DNA of 64,000 nt from Roseobacter denitrificans OCh 114. Lineage in GTDB: Bacteria; Pseudomonadota; Alphaproteobacteria; Rhodobacterales; Rhodobacteraceae. Below the pieces are notes generated by a model. That model was given only the letters and a program-made list of their open reading frames with translations. It was not told where the DNA came from and did not search any database. Below are positions 46,514 to 56,044 of this stretch, piece after piece (position 1 is the stretch's first letter; the number at the start of each line of letters is the position of its first letter). Position numbers and translations under genes: made by a program. The stretch is taken from the NCBI RefSeq assembly GCF_000014045.1, contig NC_008209.1, forward strand, positions 372,001 to 436,000. Reading direction: 5' to 3'.

Positions 46514-47663
46514 AGACTGGGAACACGGCGGCTTTGGCCTCTATATCCACTGGCCCTATTGCGAGGCCAAATGTCCGTATTGTGATTTCAACAGCCATGT
46601 GGTGCGCCGCATTGATCAAACCGCATGGCGTGACGCCTATCTGACAGAGTTGCGCCGTACAGCGCGTGAAACGCAAGGCCGCGTGTTGCGATCCGTCTTT
46701 TTTGGCGGCGGCACCCCCAGCTTGATGGATCCCGATACGGTTGCGGTTGTCATCAGCGAAGTGCGCAAGCTTTGGCCGGTTGCCAATGATCTGGAAATCA
46801 CGCTGGAGGCGAACCCAAGTTCGGTCGAGGCCGGTCGCTTTGCCGCTTTCCGCCAGGGCGGTGTGACCCGCATTTCCATGGGCATTCAGGCGTTGAACGA
46901 TGATGATCTGCGCCGTCTGGGCCGCATCCACACGGTCACAGAAGCGCAGACCGCCTTCGATATCGCGCGGTCGGAATTTGATCGTGTCAGCTTTGATTTG
47001 ATCTATGCGCGGCAGGGCCAGAGCTTGCACGCATGGGAGCAGGAATTGAAACAAGCGCTGGAGATGGCGGTCGATCATCTGTCACTCTATCAACTGACCA
47101 TCGAACAGGGTACGGCGTTCGGCGACCGCTACAACGCGGGTAAACTGCGCGGCCTGCCAGATGAAGACCTGAGCGCCGATCTTTACACGCTCACGCAGGA
47201 CCTATGCGGTGCGGCCGGCATGCCCGGTTATGAGGTATCGAACCATGCGCGTGACGGGGCACACTCCCGGCATAACCTGATCTATTGGCGCTATGGCGAT
47301 TACCTCGGCATCGGACCCGGCGCGCATGGTCGCCTGACCGTGAACGGGCAACGATACGCGACGGAATGCTATTCGAACCCGGCAAAATGGCTGGCCGCGG
47401 TAGGTGATGAGCATACAGAAAAACCGCGTGGGCCGCTTACTTACCAAGATCAGGCGAGCGAATTCCTGTTGATGGGATTGCGCCTGAAAGAAGGGATAGA
47501 CACGCACCGTTACGAAACGCTCGCCGGTAAAGCGTTGGACTCCCATGCCGTATCAGAGCTGGCAGACCTTGGAATGGTCTCAACCACGGAAGATAGAATA
47601 ACCGTTTCAGATCAAGGGTTTATCATATTAAATGCGGTCATCGCGCGCCTGCTGGAAACCTAG
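46506..47663 (+). CDS. hemW: Haem chaperone / radical SAM protein HemW
   Basis: A 385-residue radical SAM protein once annotated as an oxygen-independent coproporphyrinogen oxidase. The cluster motif is CEAKCPYC, followed by FGGGTPSLM. HemW members bind haem and lack the coproporphyrinogen-specific residues. The TTG at 46506 overlaps the rdgB stop and places the conserved GFGLYIHWPYC at the N-terminus; no ATG or GTG is better placed. Its stop codon shares a CTAG with the stop codon of parB on the other strand. Confidence 0.9.
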   Translation: MAEDWEHGGFGLYIHWPYCEAKCPYCDFNSHVVRRIDQTAWRDAYLTELRRTARETQGRVLRSVFFGGGTPSLMDPDTVAVVISEVRKLWPVANDLEITLEANPSSVEAGRFAAFRQGGVTRISMGIQALNDDDLRRLGRIHTVTEAQTAFDIARSEFDRVSFDLIYARQGQSLHAWEQELKQALEMAVDHLSLYQLTIEQGTAFGDRYNAGKLRGLPDEDLSADLYTLTQDLCGAAGMPGYEVSNHARDGAHSRHNLIYWRYGDYLGIGPGAHGRLTVNGQRYATECYSNPAKWLAAVGDEHTEKPRGPLTYQDQASEFLLMGLRLKEGIDTHRYETLAGKALDSHAVSELADLGMVSTTEDRITVSDQGFIILNAVIARLLET

Positions 47664-48556
47664 GCTCCACTCAAGATCCGGCACAGCTCATCCAGATCGT
47701 CGAGTGATTTGTAATGCAGCGTCATGTGCCCGCTTTCGTGACCGGGTTTGTGGGTCAGTTCGACTTTCATACCTAGGCTTGCAGACAAATCCCCCTCGAG
47801 CGCTTTGGTATCGGCATCTTTTTCAGCAGACGCGGGCTTCGCAGCAGGACGCGGCGCGTCATCAGAACTGGACCGCTCTTTCTTGACCAACGCTTCGGCG
47901 GCGCGCACCGACAGGCCCCCCTTGACGATCTGCTGCGCCAGTTTGAGCGGGTCCTGCGCAGGAATCAGCGCCCGCGCGTGACCCGCGCTCAACCCGCCTT
48001 CGCGCACCATCTGCAAAACCGGATCGGGTAGGGTCAGAAGCCTCAACAAATTGGCAATGTGGCTGCGGCTCTTACCCAAGGCCTCTGCCATCTTTTCCTG
48101 TGTGTGCCCGAAACGATCCATCAGTTGACGATAGCCTGCGGCCTCTTCAATGGGGTTCAGATCGGCGCGCTGGATATTCTCAATGATTGCGACTTCAAGA
48201 ACCTCAACATCCGTGAACTCGCGTATCACAACGGGCAACTCGTGCAGCTGCGCCCGCTGCGCCGCACGCCACCGGCGCTCACCCGCCACGATTTCAAACT
48301 GATCAACACCCGTTTTTCTAACGATCAACGGTTGAATGACACCCTTTTCCTTGATGGAAGCTGTCAGGTCGTCAAGGTCACTGTCCGTAAACTGCTTTCT
48401 CGGCTGGTCCGGGTTTGGCGAAATCTGATCAATCGGGATTTTCTGGTTTGACATGGGCACGCCGGGTGCCGGTGGGCTCTCCGCCTCCGCAACATCCGAC
48501 ATCAGAGCCGACAAACCCCGTCCCAATCCGCGTTTCCGATCTGTCCCGACTGCCAT
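47660..48556 (-). CDS. parB: Chromosome-partitioning protein ParB
   Basis: A 298-residue CTPase and DNA-binding protein that loads on parS and spreads as a clamp. The N-terminal basic stretch (RKRGLGRGLSALM) is the ParA-interacting segment. The CTP-binding domain has the GERRWRAAQRA motif and ENIQRADLNPIEEA. The helix-turn-helix (about 140-190) has LGKSRSHIANLLRLL. The C-terminal dimer domain ends the protein. Two perfect parS sites lie 1.4 and 3.3 kb upstream in the same gene cluster. Confidence 0.97.
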   Translation of the reverse strand: MAVGTDRKRGLGRGLSALMSDVAEAESPPAPGVPMSNQKIPIDQISPNPDQPRKQFTDSDLDDLTASIKEKGVIQPLIVRKTGVDQFEIVAGERRWRAAQRAQLHELPVVIREFTDVEVLEVAIIENIQRADLNPIEEAAGYRQLMDRFGHTQEKMAEALGKSRSHIANLLRLLTLPDPVLQMVREGGLSAGHARALIPAQDPLKLAQQIVKGGLSVRAAEALVKKERSSSDDAPRPAAKPASAEKDADTKALEGDLSASLGMKVELTHKPGHESGHMTLHYKSLDDLDELCRILSGA

Positions 48557-48565
48557 AACTGCCCC

Positions 48566-49375
48566 CTAAGCCACTTTTACCCGATGTTTTTGTATCAGTT
48601 CTTTTGCCAAAGCACGATACGCCTGCGCGCCCTTGGACATCGTATCATAGGTAAGCACGGGCATTGCAAAAGACGGCGCTTCGCTCACACGAACATTGCG
48701 CGGTATCCGCGTGCTGAACACCATGTCGCCAAGATTGTCCCGGGCATCCTGTTCCACCTGCAAAGACAGGTTATTGCGCTTGTCATACATGGTCAGAAGA
48801 ATACCCTCGATGCGCAGATCCTTATTGCCGGTCTGCCGCACTTCCCGGATCGTCAGCATCAGCTGCGACAAACCCTCAAGCGCAAAAAATTCGCTTTGCA
48901 AAGGCACCAGAACCGAATGCGCTGCGATCATGGCATTCACCGTGAGGAGGTTCAGCGACGGCGGGCAGTCAATCAGGACGTAATCCAGATTAAATCCATC
49001 CATCTCAATCTGTCGCAACGCATCGTGGAGCAGGAAACTCCGCTTTTCACTGGACATCAACTCCAGGTCAGCCGAACTCAGATCAACGGTGGCCGGCACG
49101 ATCAGAAGATTTGGCGTAACTGTTTGTAGCACAACGTCTTTTATATCAACATCACCCAGTAGAATATCATAGGTGGTGTACTTTCGATCTTCGACTTCAA
49201 TACCCAGGCCCGTTGACGCGTTGCCCTGCGGATCAAGGTCGACGACAAGAACGCGCCGCCCTGCCTCGGCCAGCGCCGCTGCGAGGTTAATCGTGGTTGT
49301 AGTTTTGCCGACGCCGCCTTTTTGGTTTGCTACCGCGATGATTTTTGGGCCGAATGGACGCGACAAATCAGACAC
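48566..49375 (-). CDS. parA: Chromosome-partitioning ATPase ParA
   Basis: A 269-residue Walker-type ATPase that moves ParB-parS complexes along the nucleoid. The deviant Walker A motif [11 protein letters not shown] is near the N-terminus, with [11 protein letters not shown] and VLIDCPPSL following. Its start overlaps the rsmG stop by 8 bases and parB follows after 9 bases, so rsmG-parA-parB is one unit. Confidence 0.97.
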
Positions 49376-49967
49376 GCTGTATTTCCTTTATTTCCAGAAT
49401 AGCTGCTGCGGGACTGGTTTTACTTCTATGCGCCTTGAGATCGAAAGACCACGTTTCTTGTGCGCTTGACACTTCTTTTTCCCAGCTTTGCCCTTTCATG
49501 AATAGCGCTGTGCCTTGCGCTGAAAGGTGGCGCTGCGCAAAGGACAGTAACACGGATAAATCAGCAAGGGCGCGGGCCGAAACAACGTCCGCGCGCAGGG
49601 GCGCTACATCCTCGATCCGCTCGACAATGACACGTGCGTTCAATGACAATTCGCGGATGACCGTGCGCAGAAACGCCGCTTTCCTCTGATCACTTTCAAC
49701 AAGGATAACTCTGCGATCCGGGTCGATGTTTTTGGCAAAGATGGCAACAACGATACCGGGCATGCCGCCGCCACTGCCCAGATCAACCCACGTCTTAGCC
49801 TTTGCGACACAATCAACAACTTGTGCGGAATCCCAGATGTGGCGGCTCCAGACATCTTCTATACTAGACTTGGAGATCAGATTTATCCGTGCGTTCCACT
49901 TCAGCAGCAAGTCGTGATACATCTGCAGAGCATGCATTGTTTCACGTGAAACAGTCGAAGCATCCAT
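49368..49967 (-). CDS. rsmG: 16S rRNA (guanine527-N7) methyltransferase RsmG (GidB)
   Basis: A 199-residue SAM-dependent methyltransferase acting on the 530 loop of 16S rRNA. It has [16 protein letters not shown] as SAM motif I. The ATG at 49967 ([10 protein letters not shown]) follows GAGGGGTG. A perfect parS site is embedded in the codons for VSRET near its N-terminus. It lies between mnmG and parA as in many bacteria. Confidence 0.95.
49938..49953. promoter_or_regulatory. parS site 1 (inside rsmG)
   Basis: The palindrome TGTTTCACGTGAAACA matches the ParB-binding consensus at all 16 positions. It lies about 5.2 kb from the proposed origin and 0.6 kb from parA. Confidence 0.95.
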
Positions 49968-49978
49968 TTGTACACCCC

Positions 49979-51850
49979 TCAAGCAGACCGCTTTTTGGAG
50001 CTTTGCCGTAGCTTTGCAAGGATAAGGGTCAACGCTGCGGGGGTCATCCCGTCAATACGGCCGACTTGGGCAAGTGACGTTGGCCTCGTGCTATTCAGCT
50101 TTGACTTAAGTTCGTTCGACAAACCGCTCAGTTGGTCATAGTCGAAATCCGCGGGAATTTTATGCCCTTCGTCCTTCTTGAGCAGATCAACGTCCTTCTG
50201 CTGACGTTCGATGTAGGTCGCGTAGAGCGCCTCACGCTCCATCTGCTGTTGCGTTTCAACATCGATGCCGTCGAACACAGGGTCCAGCAAGGAAAGATCT
50301 TTGAACGAAGTATTCGGAAACGCCAGCAACTGCATAGCGGTTCTGCGCGACCCGTCATGGCTCACTGAAATCCCAGCTTCACCCGCCTGCTTGGGCGTAT
50401 AGGACGACTCCGTCAAAAGACGTCGGGCGCGATCCAAGGCTTCGATTTTAACCTCAAAGGCCTGTTTTCGTTCGTCTGAAACACAGCCCAATGCCAATCC
50501 AATTGGGGTTAGACGCTGGTCAGCGTTATCGGCCCGCAAGGACAGTCGGAACTCAGCCCGCGACGTGAACATCCGGTAGGGTTCCATTACGCCACGAGTC
50601 GTCAGGTCGTCAATCATGACGCCAATATAGCTGTCAGACCTCGAGAAAGTAATTGGATCACTGCCGCGCGCCTCCAAAGACGCGTTCAATCCCGCCACAA
50701 GCCCTTGTGCGGCCGCCTCTTCATATCCGGTGGTCCCGTTAATCTGACCCGCCAGATACAAACCGGGTACTGACAAAACAGATAAGGACGAATCCAGCGC
50801 GCGCGGATCCACGTAGTCGTATTCAATCGCGTAACCCGGTTGTAAGATAATCGCTTTTTCTAGCCCCACAATGGAATGCACATACTCGGATTGTACATCT
50901 TGCGGAAGCGATGTTGATATCCCGTTTGGATATACTGCGTCGGTGTTTAACCCCTCTGGCTCCAGAAATATCTGATGCGACTCCTTATCTGCGAAGCGGA
51001 TTATCTTGTCTTCGATGGAGGGACAATACCGCGGACCAACGCCGTCAATGTGACCGCCGTACATGGCGGACCGCGTGATGTTATCGCGGATTATGTCATG
51101 CGTCCTCACATTCGTATGCGTAATACCACAAGAAACCTGCCGCGCGCTTACACCCTTGGATAAAAACGAGAAAAGTGTCGGCTCATCATCACCAGGCTGT
51201 TCTTCCAAAACATCCCAATTGATTGATTTGCTGCTCAAACGGGGTGGCGTTCCAGTTTTCAAACGCCCCATGGGCAAACCAAAGCTGTCAATTCGATCCG
51301 CAAGACGCACAGATGCTTTGTCACCCATGCGCCCGCCGGATCGTGAAACATCACCGATATGTATAACGCCGCGCAAAAAGGTACCGGTGGTTAGAATGAC
51401 AGTTTTCGCCAGTATCTCCGCATCATCCTGCAACACGACGCCGATAACACGCTCTCCATCCATAACAAAGTCGACGGCCTCACCAACGATAATATCCAGA
51501 TTTTGTTGTTGATCGGTCGCCTCTAACATCCTGTTGTGGTAAATCGCACGGTCAGATTGCGCCCGGGGCCCTTGTACCGCGGGACCTTTGCGCCGGTTCA
51601 ACAAACGAAACTGAATACCAGCCTGATCCGCCACACGGCCCATGACCCCATCCAAAGCGTCGATCTCGCGTACCAGGTGACCCTTGCCAAGACCGCCAAT
51701 CGCCGGGTTACAGGACATCACCCCAATTCCGGACCTGGACATGGTAATCAGACCCGTCTGTGATCCCATGCGGGCGGCAGCATGCGCTGCTTCTGTCCCC
51801 GCATGCCCGCCACCAATGACCAAGACGTCAAAATGTTTCACGTGAAACAC
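49979..51850 (-). CDS. mnmG: tRNA uridine-5-carboxymethylaminomethyl synthesis protein MnmG (GidA)
   Basis: A 623-residue FAD enzyme that with MnmE modifies the wobble uridine of some tRNAs. The N-terminus reads [20 protein letters not shown], including the dinucleotide-binding GGGHAG. The GTG at 51850 is chosen because it puts this segment first; further upstream the frame overlaps mnmE. The second parS site covers the first codons. [16 protein letters not shown] and the CPSIEDKI motif are typical of the family. mnmE is directly upstream with a 4-base gap. Confidence 0.95.
51834..51849. promoter_or_regulatory. parS site 2 (first codons of mnmG)
   Basis: A second exact copy of TGTTTCACGTGAAACA, 1.9 kb from the first and about 3.2 kb from the proposed origin. 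It encodes part of the FHVKH N-terminus of MnmG. Confidence 0.95.
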
Positions 51851-51854
51851 TCCA

Positions 51855-53141
51855 TTATTTTCCAAGGCAAAAACTTGAAAAGATTTCATCCAGCAGATTT
51901 TCTGCATCAATACGACCAACAAGCGTTTCAAGCGCTCGAATCGCTGACCTGAGTTCCTGCGCGGTTATATCATAAAACTCCGGACCCCTGAGAAGAGCTT
52001 CAAATGAATTATCCAGATCTTCCAAAGCGCGCTGCATGGCGAGCCGATGTCGCTCGTGCGTTGCCAATCCCACAGCTGACACACGTTCTGAAAAAACAGA
52101 TCTGATTTTTTCCAGCAACTCTGGAATGCCCTGCCCGGTCTTTCCTGAAATACCCGTCTGCGATCCCGGCGCAAGATCAACCTTTGGTGTTAACCGGATG
52201 TCGTCTTCAAGAGGTTCTATCAGCAGTCTTTCGTCCGGGCCGGACAAAAACACGCGCAAGTCTGCTTCCTGGGCCCGCTTTATCGCACGTTCAATGCCAA
52301 TCGTTTCGATCTCATCAGCGCTCTGACGCAATCCTGCCGTATCAAGAAATGTCACAGGCAACCCACCCAGATCCATCCTGACTTCTATCACATCCCTCGT
52401 TGTGCCCGCGATTTCGGACGTAATTGCAGCGTCTCGACCAGCCAGTTTGTTTAACAGCGTAGACTTACCCGCATTTGGCGCTCCAACCAACGCAATTTCG
52501 AACCCCGACCGAATACGCTCCGCAACATGTGTTCCGGCAACCTCGGTTCGTACATCAGATGACACATCTTCCAACAGCGACGTAACTTCCGGTGTAACAT
52601 CAACCGGTACGTCCTCATCCGCAAAATCTATCGTCGCCTCAATCAATGCCGCTGCACGGATCAGCTTTGATCGCCACACCTCAACTTTTTCGCCCAAGGC
52701 ACCTGTCAGCACGCGCACAGCCTGCCTGCGTTGTGCCTCTGTCTCCGCATCAATCAGATCGGCCAGCCCCTCAACCTGCGACAGATCGAGCTTGCCGTTT
52801 TCCAGTGCACGCCGTGTGAACTCTCCAGCCTCTGCCAATCTGGCCACATCTTGATCCGACAACGCATCGAGGACGGTACGCACCACTGCAATGCTGCCGT
52901 GAACGTGAAATTCCACCACGTCTTCGCCGGTAAAGCTATGGGGCGCTTTGAACGCAAGCACGAGTGCCTGATCAATGACCGAACCATCTTGCGCCCTGAG
53001 CACCCGAACAGCGGATTTACGTGGATCTGGCAGAGACCCGCAGATCGTTTCTGCAACCGCCCAGGCGGCAGGCCCGGACAGGCGAATAACGGAGACACCC
53101 GCACGCCCCTGTGCAGATCCTAGTGCAAAGACTGTATCCAT
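51855..53141 (-). CDS. mnmE: tRNA modification GTPase MnmE (TrmE)
   Basis: A 428-residue potassium-dependent GTPase, partner of MnmG. The N-terminal folate-binding domain (about 1-115) has [10 protein letters not shown] and [14 protein letters not shown]. The G domain has [15 protein letters not shown], and the helical domain ends in the conserved CLGK tail whose cysteine is essential in the family. The start [21 protein letters not shown] is standard. It follows rho after 29 bases. Confidence 0.97.
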   Translation of the reverse strand: MDTVFALGSAQGRAGVSVIRLSGPAAWAVAETICGSLPDPRKSAVRVLRAQDGSVIDQALVLAFKAPHSFTGEDVVEFHVHGSIAVVRTVLDALSDQDVARLAEAGEFTRRALENGKLDLSQVEGLADLIDAETEAQRRQAVRVLTGALGEKVEVWRSKLIRAAALIEATIDFADEDVPVDVTPEVTSLLEDVSSDVRTEVAGTHVAERIRSGFEIALVGAPNAGKSTLLNKLAGRDAAITSEIAGTTRDVIEVRMDLGGLPVTFLDTAGLRQSADEIETIGIERAIKRAQEADLRVFLSGPDERLLIEPLEDDIRLTPKVDLAPGSQTGISGKTGQGIPELLEKIRSVFSERVSAVGLATHERHRLAMQRALEDLDNSFEALLRGPEFYDITAQELRSAIRALETLVGRIDAENLLDEIFSSFCLGK

Positions 53142-53170
53142 CGTTTAAACCATTGTATGAAAACAATAAT

Positions 53171-54469
53171 TTAAGTGTTCATCGAATCGAAGAAGTCTGA
53201 ATTCGTCTTTGTCTGTTTCAACTTCGAAATCAGGAACTCGATGGCGTCGGTCGTACCCATGGGGTTCAGGATACGACGCAGGACAAAGGTTTTTTGCAGG
53301 TCGATCTTGTCAACCAGCAAGTCTTCCTTGCGGGTACCGGATTTCAGAATATCCATGGCCGGGAATACGCGTTTGTCTGCAATCTTGCGATCCAGCACGA
53401 TCTCAGAATTGCCCGTCCCTTTGAACTCTTCAAAAATGACTTCGTCCATACGGCTGCCCGTGTCAATCAGCGCGGTCGCGATGATCGTCAGCGAACCACC
53501 CTCTTCGATGTTGCGAGCCGCACCAAAGAAACGCTTGGGACGTTGCAAGGCATTGGCATCGACACCACCGGTCAGAACCTTACCCGAAGAAGGCACTACC
53601 GTGTTGAACGCTCTACCAAGTCTGGTAATCGAATCCAAAAGGATCACAACATCTCGTTTATGTTCCACAAGACGTTTGGCTTTTTCGATGACCATATCAG
53701 ACACGGCGACATGTCGTGTGGCAGGTTCGTCAAAGGTGGAAGACACGACTTCACCCTTCACGGATCGCTGCATGTCGGTCACTTCTTCCGGGCGCTCGTC
53801 AATGAGCAACACGATCAGGTAACACTCCGGGTGGTTCCGCTCGATGGAATTTGCGATGTTTTGCAACAACACGGTCTTACCCGTGCGCGGTGGCGCTACG
53901 ATCAATGACCGTTGCCCTTTCCCAATTGGTGCTACCAGATCAATGATCCGCGCCGAGCGGTCTTTTGTCGTGGGATCATCGGTTTCCATCGTCAGACGCT
54001 CATCCGGGTAGAGCGGCGTCAGGTTTTCAAAGGCCACCTTGTGGCGCGCCTTTTCAGGATCTTCAAAATTGATCTGCGTCACGCCCAGCAGCGCAAAATA
54101 CCGCTCATTGTCGTCCGGTGCTTTGATCAACCCCTCGATCGTATCTCCTGTTCTCAGGGAATACTTGCGGATCATATCGGGCGAGACATAAATATCATCC
54201 GGTCCCGGAAGGTAATTCGCCTCTGGAGAGCGCAGAAAACCAAACCCGTCCTGAAGCACTTCGAGCACGCCATCGCCCGACACTTCCCAACCTTCATCCG
54301 CGCGTTCACGCAGAATCTGGAACATCATTTCGCCTTTACGCATGGTCGAGGCGTTCTCGATCTCCAGATCTTCTGCCATCGACAGCAAATCCTTGGGACT
54401 CTTCCGCTTGAGATCTGCCAGATTCAACGTTTCCGTCACCGTTTCGGTATCAGTGTCTTGGGATGTCAT
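53171..54469 (-). CDS. rho: Transcription termination factor Rho
   Basis: A hexameric RNA helicase of 432 residues. The N-terminal helix bundle and cold-shock-like RNA-binding domain (about 60-140, [23 protein letters not shown]) precede the ATPase with Walker [11 protein letters not shown], the Q-loop and R-loop segments and [18 protein letters not shown]. It lies between hemJ and mnmE in the origin-flanking cluster. About 125 bases of leader separate it from hemJ; I see a small GC hairpin there and no T-run. Confidence 0.98.
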   Translation of the reverse strand: MTSQDTDTETVTETLNLADLKRKSPKDLLSMAEDLEIENASTMRKGEMMFQILRERADEGWEVSGDGVLEVLQDGFGFLRSPEANYLPGPDDIYVSPDMIRKYSLRTGDTIEGLIKAPDDNERYFALLGVTQINFEDPEKARHKVAFENLTPLYPDERLTMETDDPTTKDRSARIIDLVAPIGKGQRSLIVAPPRTGKTVLLQNIANSIERNHPECYLIVLLIDERPEEVTDMQRSVKGEVVSSTFDEPATRHVAVSDMVIEKAKRLVEHKRDVVILLDSITRLGRAFNTVVPSSGKVLTGGVDANALQRPKRFFGAARNIEEGGSLTIIATALIDTGSRMDEVIFEEFKGTGNSEIVLDRKIADKRVFPAMDILKSGTRKEDLLVDKIDLQKTFVLRRILNPMGTTDAIEFLISKLKQTKTNSDFFDSMNT

Positions 54470-54594
54470 GAGAAACTCGCCTAAACCAGATGCGATACAT
54501 CAGTTTTGTTATCAGTCAATTCTGTGGGTCTGCGCCAGTCCCGGACGGGACGGTTCTGATCACATAAGCCGCCGAAAGATCGGAGTCAATCAAA

Positions 54595-55044
54595 TCAGAA
54601 CTTCACCACGACCGAGATGACAATGATCACCATTAAAATTGTCGGAACTTCATTCATCATCCGGTACTGTTTGCCCGTCAGCTGGTTTTCACCGGCGGCA
54701 AAGACCTTGCGCTTCTTCGCAAGCCACATGTGAAACGCCGTCATCCCAAACACGCCGAGGAATTTCAACCAGGGCCAGATAGAAGACCAATCTACAATTC
54801 CGGGGGTCAGAACGAGACAAATCCCAAAAACCCATGTTGCGATCATCGCAGGGTTCATGATCACTCTGAGCAGTTTCAGCTCCATCGTTTGAAACAGGAC
54901 ATGCGTGTCGCCCGACTGTCCCACCTGTTCCGTGTGATAGACATAGAGCCGTGGCAGATAAAACAGACCCGCCATCCACGCAATCACCGACATGATATGA
55001 AACGATTTGATCCAAGGATAGCCAATGGCCAAAAGATCAGACAT
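54595..55044 (-). CDS. hemJ: Protoporphyrinogen oxidase HemJ
   Basis: A 149-residue inner-membrane protein with four predicted helices and the HemJ signatures SFHIMSVIAWMAGLFYLPRL, with its conserved His, and WLKFLGVFGMTAFH. It oxidises protoporphyrinogen IX in many alphaproteobacteria that lack HemG and HemY. The ATG at 55044 follows AAAGGGGAAC; a GTG one codon upstream is also possible. It is the last gene before the proposed origin and is transcribed away from it. Confidence 0.93.
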   Translation of the reverse strand: MSDLLAIGYPWIKSFHIMSVIAWMAGLFYLPRLYVYHTEQVGQSGDTHVLFQTMELKLLRVIMNPAMIATWVFGICLVLTPGIVDWSSIWPWLKFLGVFGMTAFHMWLAKKRKVFAAGENQLTGKQYRMMNEVPTILMVIIVISVVVKF

Positions 55045-55125
55045 CACATGTTCCCCTTTCGATGCTTCCTTATAAATAAATAAGTAAAGATAGAAAGATG
55101 ATGATTATGTAGGGTTGTCAGGTTC

Positions 55126-55134
55126 TGTGGATTA
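55126..55134 (-). promoter_or_regulatory. DnaA box, one mismatch
   Basis: TGTGGATTA on the plus strand; its reverse complement TAATCCACA differs from TTATCCACA at one position. Confidence 0.5.
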
Positions 55135-55151
55135 TCACTTTGTTCCTTGTA

Positions 55152-55160
55152 TTATCCACA
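55152..55160 (+). promoter_or_regulatory. DnaA box, perfect consensus
   Basis: TTATCCACA matches the strongest DnaA-binding 9-mer at every position. It lies centrally in the proposed origin. Confidence 0.85.
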
Positions 55161-55266
55161 TCGCACAAGTTTTCACGTACGCTGTTATCAAGTTGTCTGT
55201 AAGATGAAAAACCATTATTTATTAGATAGTTATAAGTGTCTTATCTCAGCTGGTCGGGGATAATCC

Positions 55267-55275
55267 TGTGGATCA
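55267..55275 (-). promoter_or_regulatory. DnaA box, one mismatch
   Basis: TGTGGATCA on the plus strand, one change from TGTGGATAA, the reverse complement of the consensus box. Confidence 0.5.
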
Positions 55276-55407
55276 ATCAGCCGAACAGATTTATACCGGC
55301 ATAGACCTTATCCTTTTGCCCGGATGGACTGTTTCGCTGAGCGGGCATGAAACGATTGTGTTGTGAACCACCTTGAACCGCACCCGTGTTTTCCGCAGAA
55401 GTGTCCC

Positions 55408-55422
55408 TTAACCAATCCTTAA
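55408..55422. promoter_or_regulatory. CtrA-type site TTAA-N7-TTAA
   Basis: TTAACCAATCCTTAA matches the CtrA consensus of two TTAA halves spaced by exactly 7 bases. It is 23 bases before the maf start and at the edge of the proposed origin. In Caulobacter, CtrA sites in the origin block initiation; a role here is inference. Confidence 0.55.
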
Positions 55423-55436
55423 CCTTGCCCCCAGGC

Positions 55437-55445
55437 TTATACACA
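55437..55445 (+). promoter_or_regulatory. DnaA box TTATACACA at the maf start
   Basis: TTATACACA fits the relaxed consensus TTATNCACA. Its last base is the A of the maf start codon. Confidence 0.6.
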
Positions 55446-56044
55446 TGCCCCAACCGCTCATCCTCGCGTCGACCTCTGAAATCCGCGCGAAAATGCTCAG
55501 CAATGCAGGTGTGCCGCATACCACATCAGGCGCACGTATTGATGAAGAAATGGTAAAGGAAGCCCTGCTGGCAGAGCAGGCCTCCCCCAGAGACATCGCC
55601 GATACGCTCGCTGAAATGAAGGCGCGCAAGATCAGTGACAAAACCCCCGGCGCGATTGTTCTGGGCTGCGACCAGGTGTTGGATCACCGTGGGGTTCTAC
55701 TCTCAAAACCTGTCGATTCGCATGACGCGCTGACCCAATTGCAAGCCCTGCGCAATGATCGCCACACGCTGTTGTCCGCTGCTGTCATCTGTGAAGATGG
55801 TAAACCAGTCTGGCGCCATGTCGGTGTTGTCAGATTGCGGATGCATGATGTTTCCGATGCCTATTTGCAGGACTATGTGGCACGCAACTGGGACTCTATT
55901 CGGCATGCTGTAGGTGCCTATAAACTGGAAGAGGAAGGTGTGCGGTTGTTTTCACGTATCGACGGCGATTATTTCACGGTACTGGGGTTGCCGCTGCTTG
56001 AACTGCTGTCTTACCTTGCCTTACGCGGAGACTTACCAAGATGA
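55445..56044 (+). CDS. maf: Maf-family nucleoside triphosphate pyrophosphatase
   Basis: A 199-residue Maf protein, which hydrolyses modified or canonical nucleotides. It has the P-loop-like start LILASTSEIRAKML, DEEMVKEAL and GCDQVLDHRG. It is the first gene rightward of the proposed origin and overlaps aroE by 4 bases. Members of the family differ in whether they prefer dTTP/UTP or m7GTP; this cannot be settled here. Confidence 0.93.
   Translation: MPQPLILASTSEIRAKMLSNAGVPHTTSGARIDEEMVKEALLAEQASPRDIADTLAEMKARKISDKTPGAIVLGCDQVLDHRGVLLSKPVDSHDALTQLQALRNDRHTLLSAAVICEDGKPVWRHVGVVRLRMHDVSDAYLQDYVARNWDSIRHAVGAYKLEEEGVRLFSRIDGDYFTVLGLPLLELLSYLALRGDLPR

Larger units (their letters stand above)
55048..55444. 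other. Probable chromosomal origin of replication (oriC)
   Basis: This gene-free segment is the longest intergenic region in the window and is clearly richer in A and T than the rest (for example 55072-55107 and 55205-55250). It has one perfect DnaA box TTATCCACA (55152-55160), a TTATACACA (55437-55445), and single-mismatch copies TGTGGATTA (55126-55134) and TGTGGATCA (55267-55275). The flanks are hemJ-rho-mnmE-mnmG-rsmG-parA-parB on the left and maf-aroE-coaE-dnaQ-secB on the right, both pointing away. The same blocks flank the origin of Caulobacter crescentus, where hemE and a further gene are adjacent to it. Confidence 0.82.
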
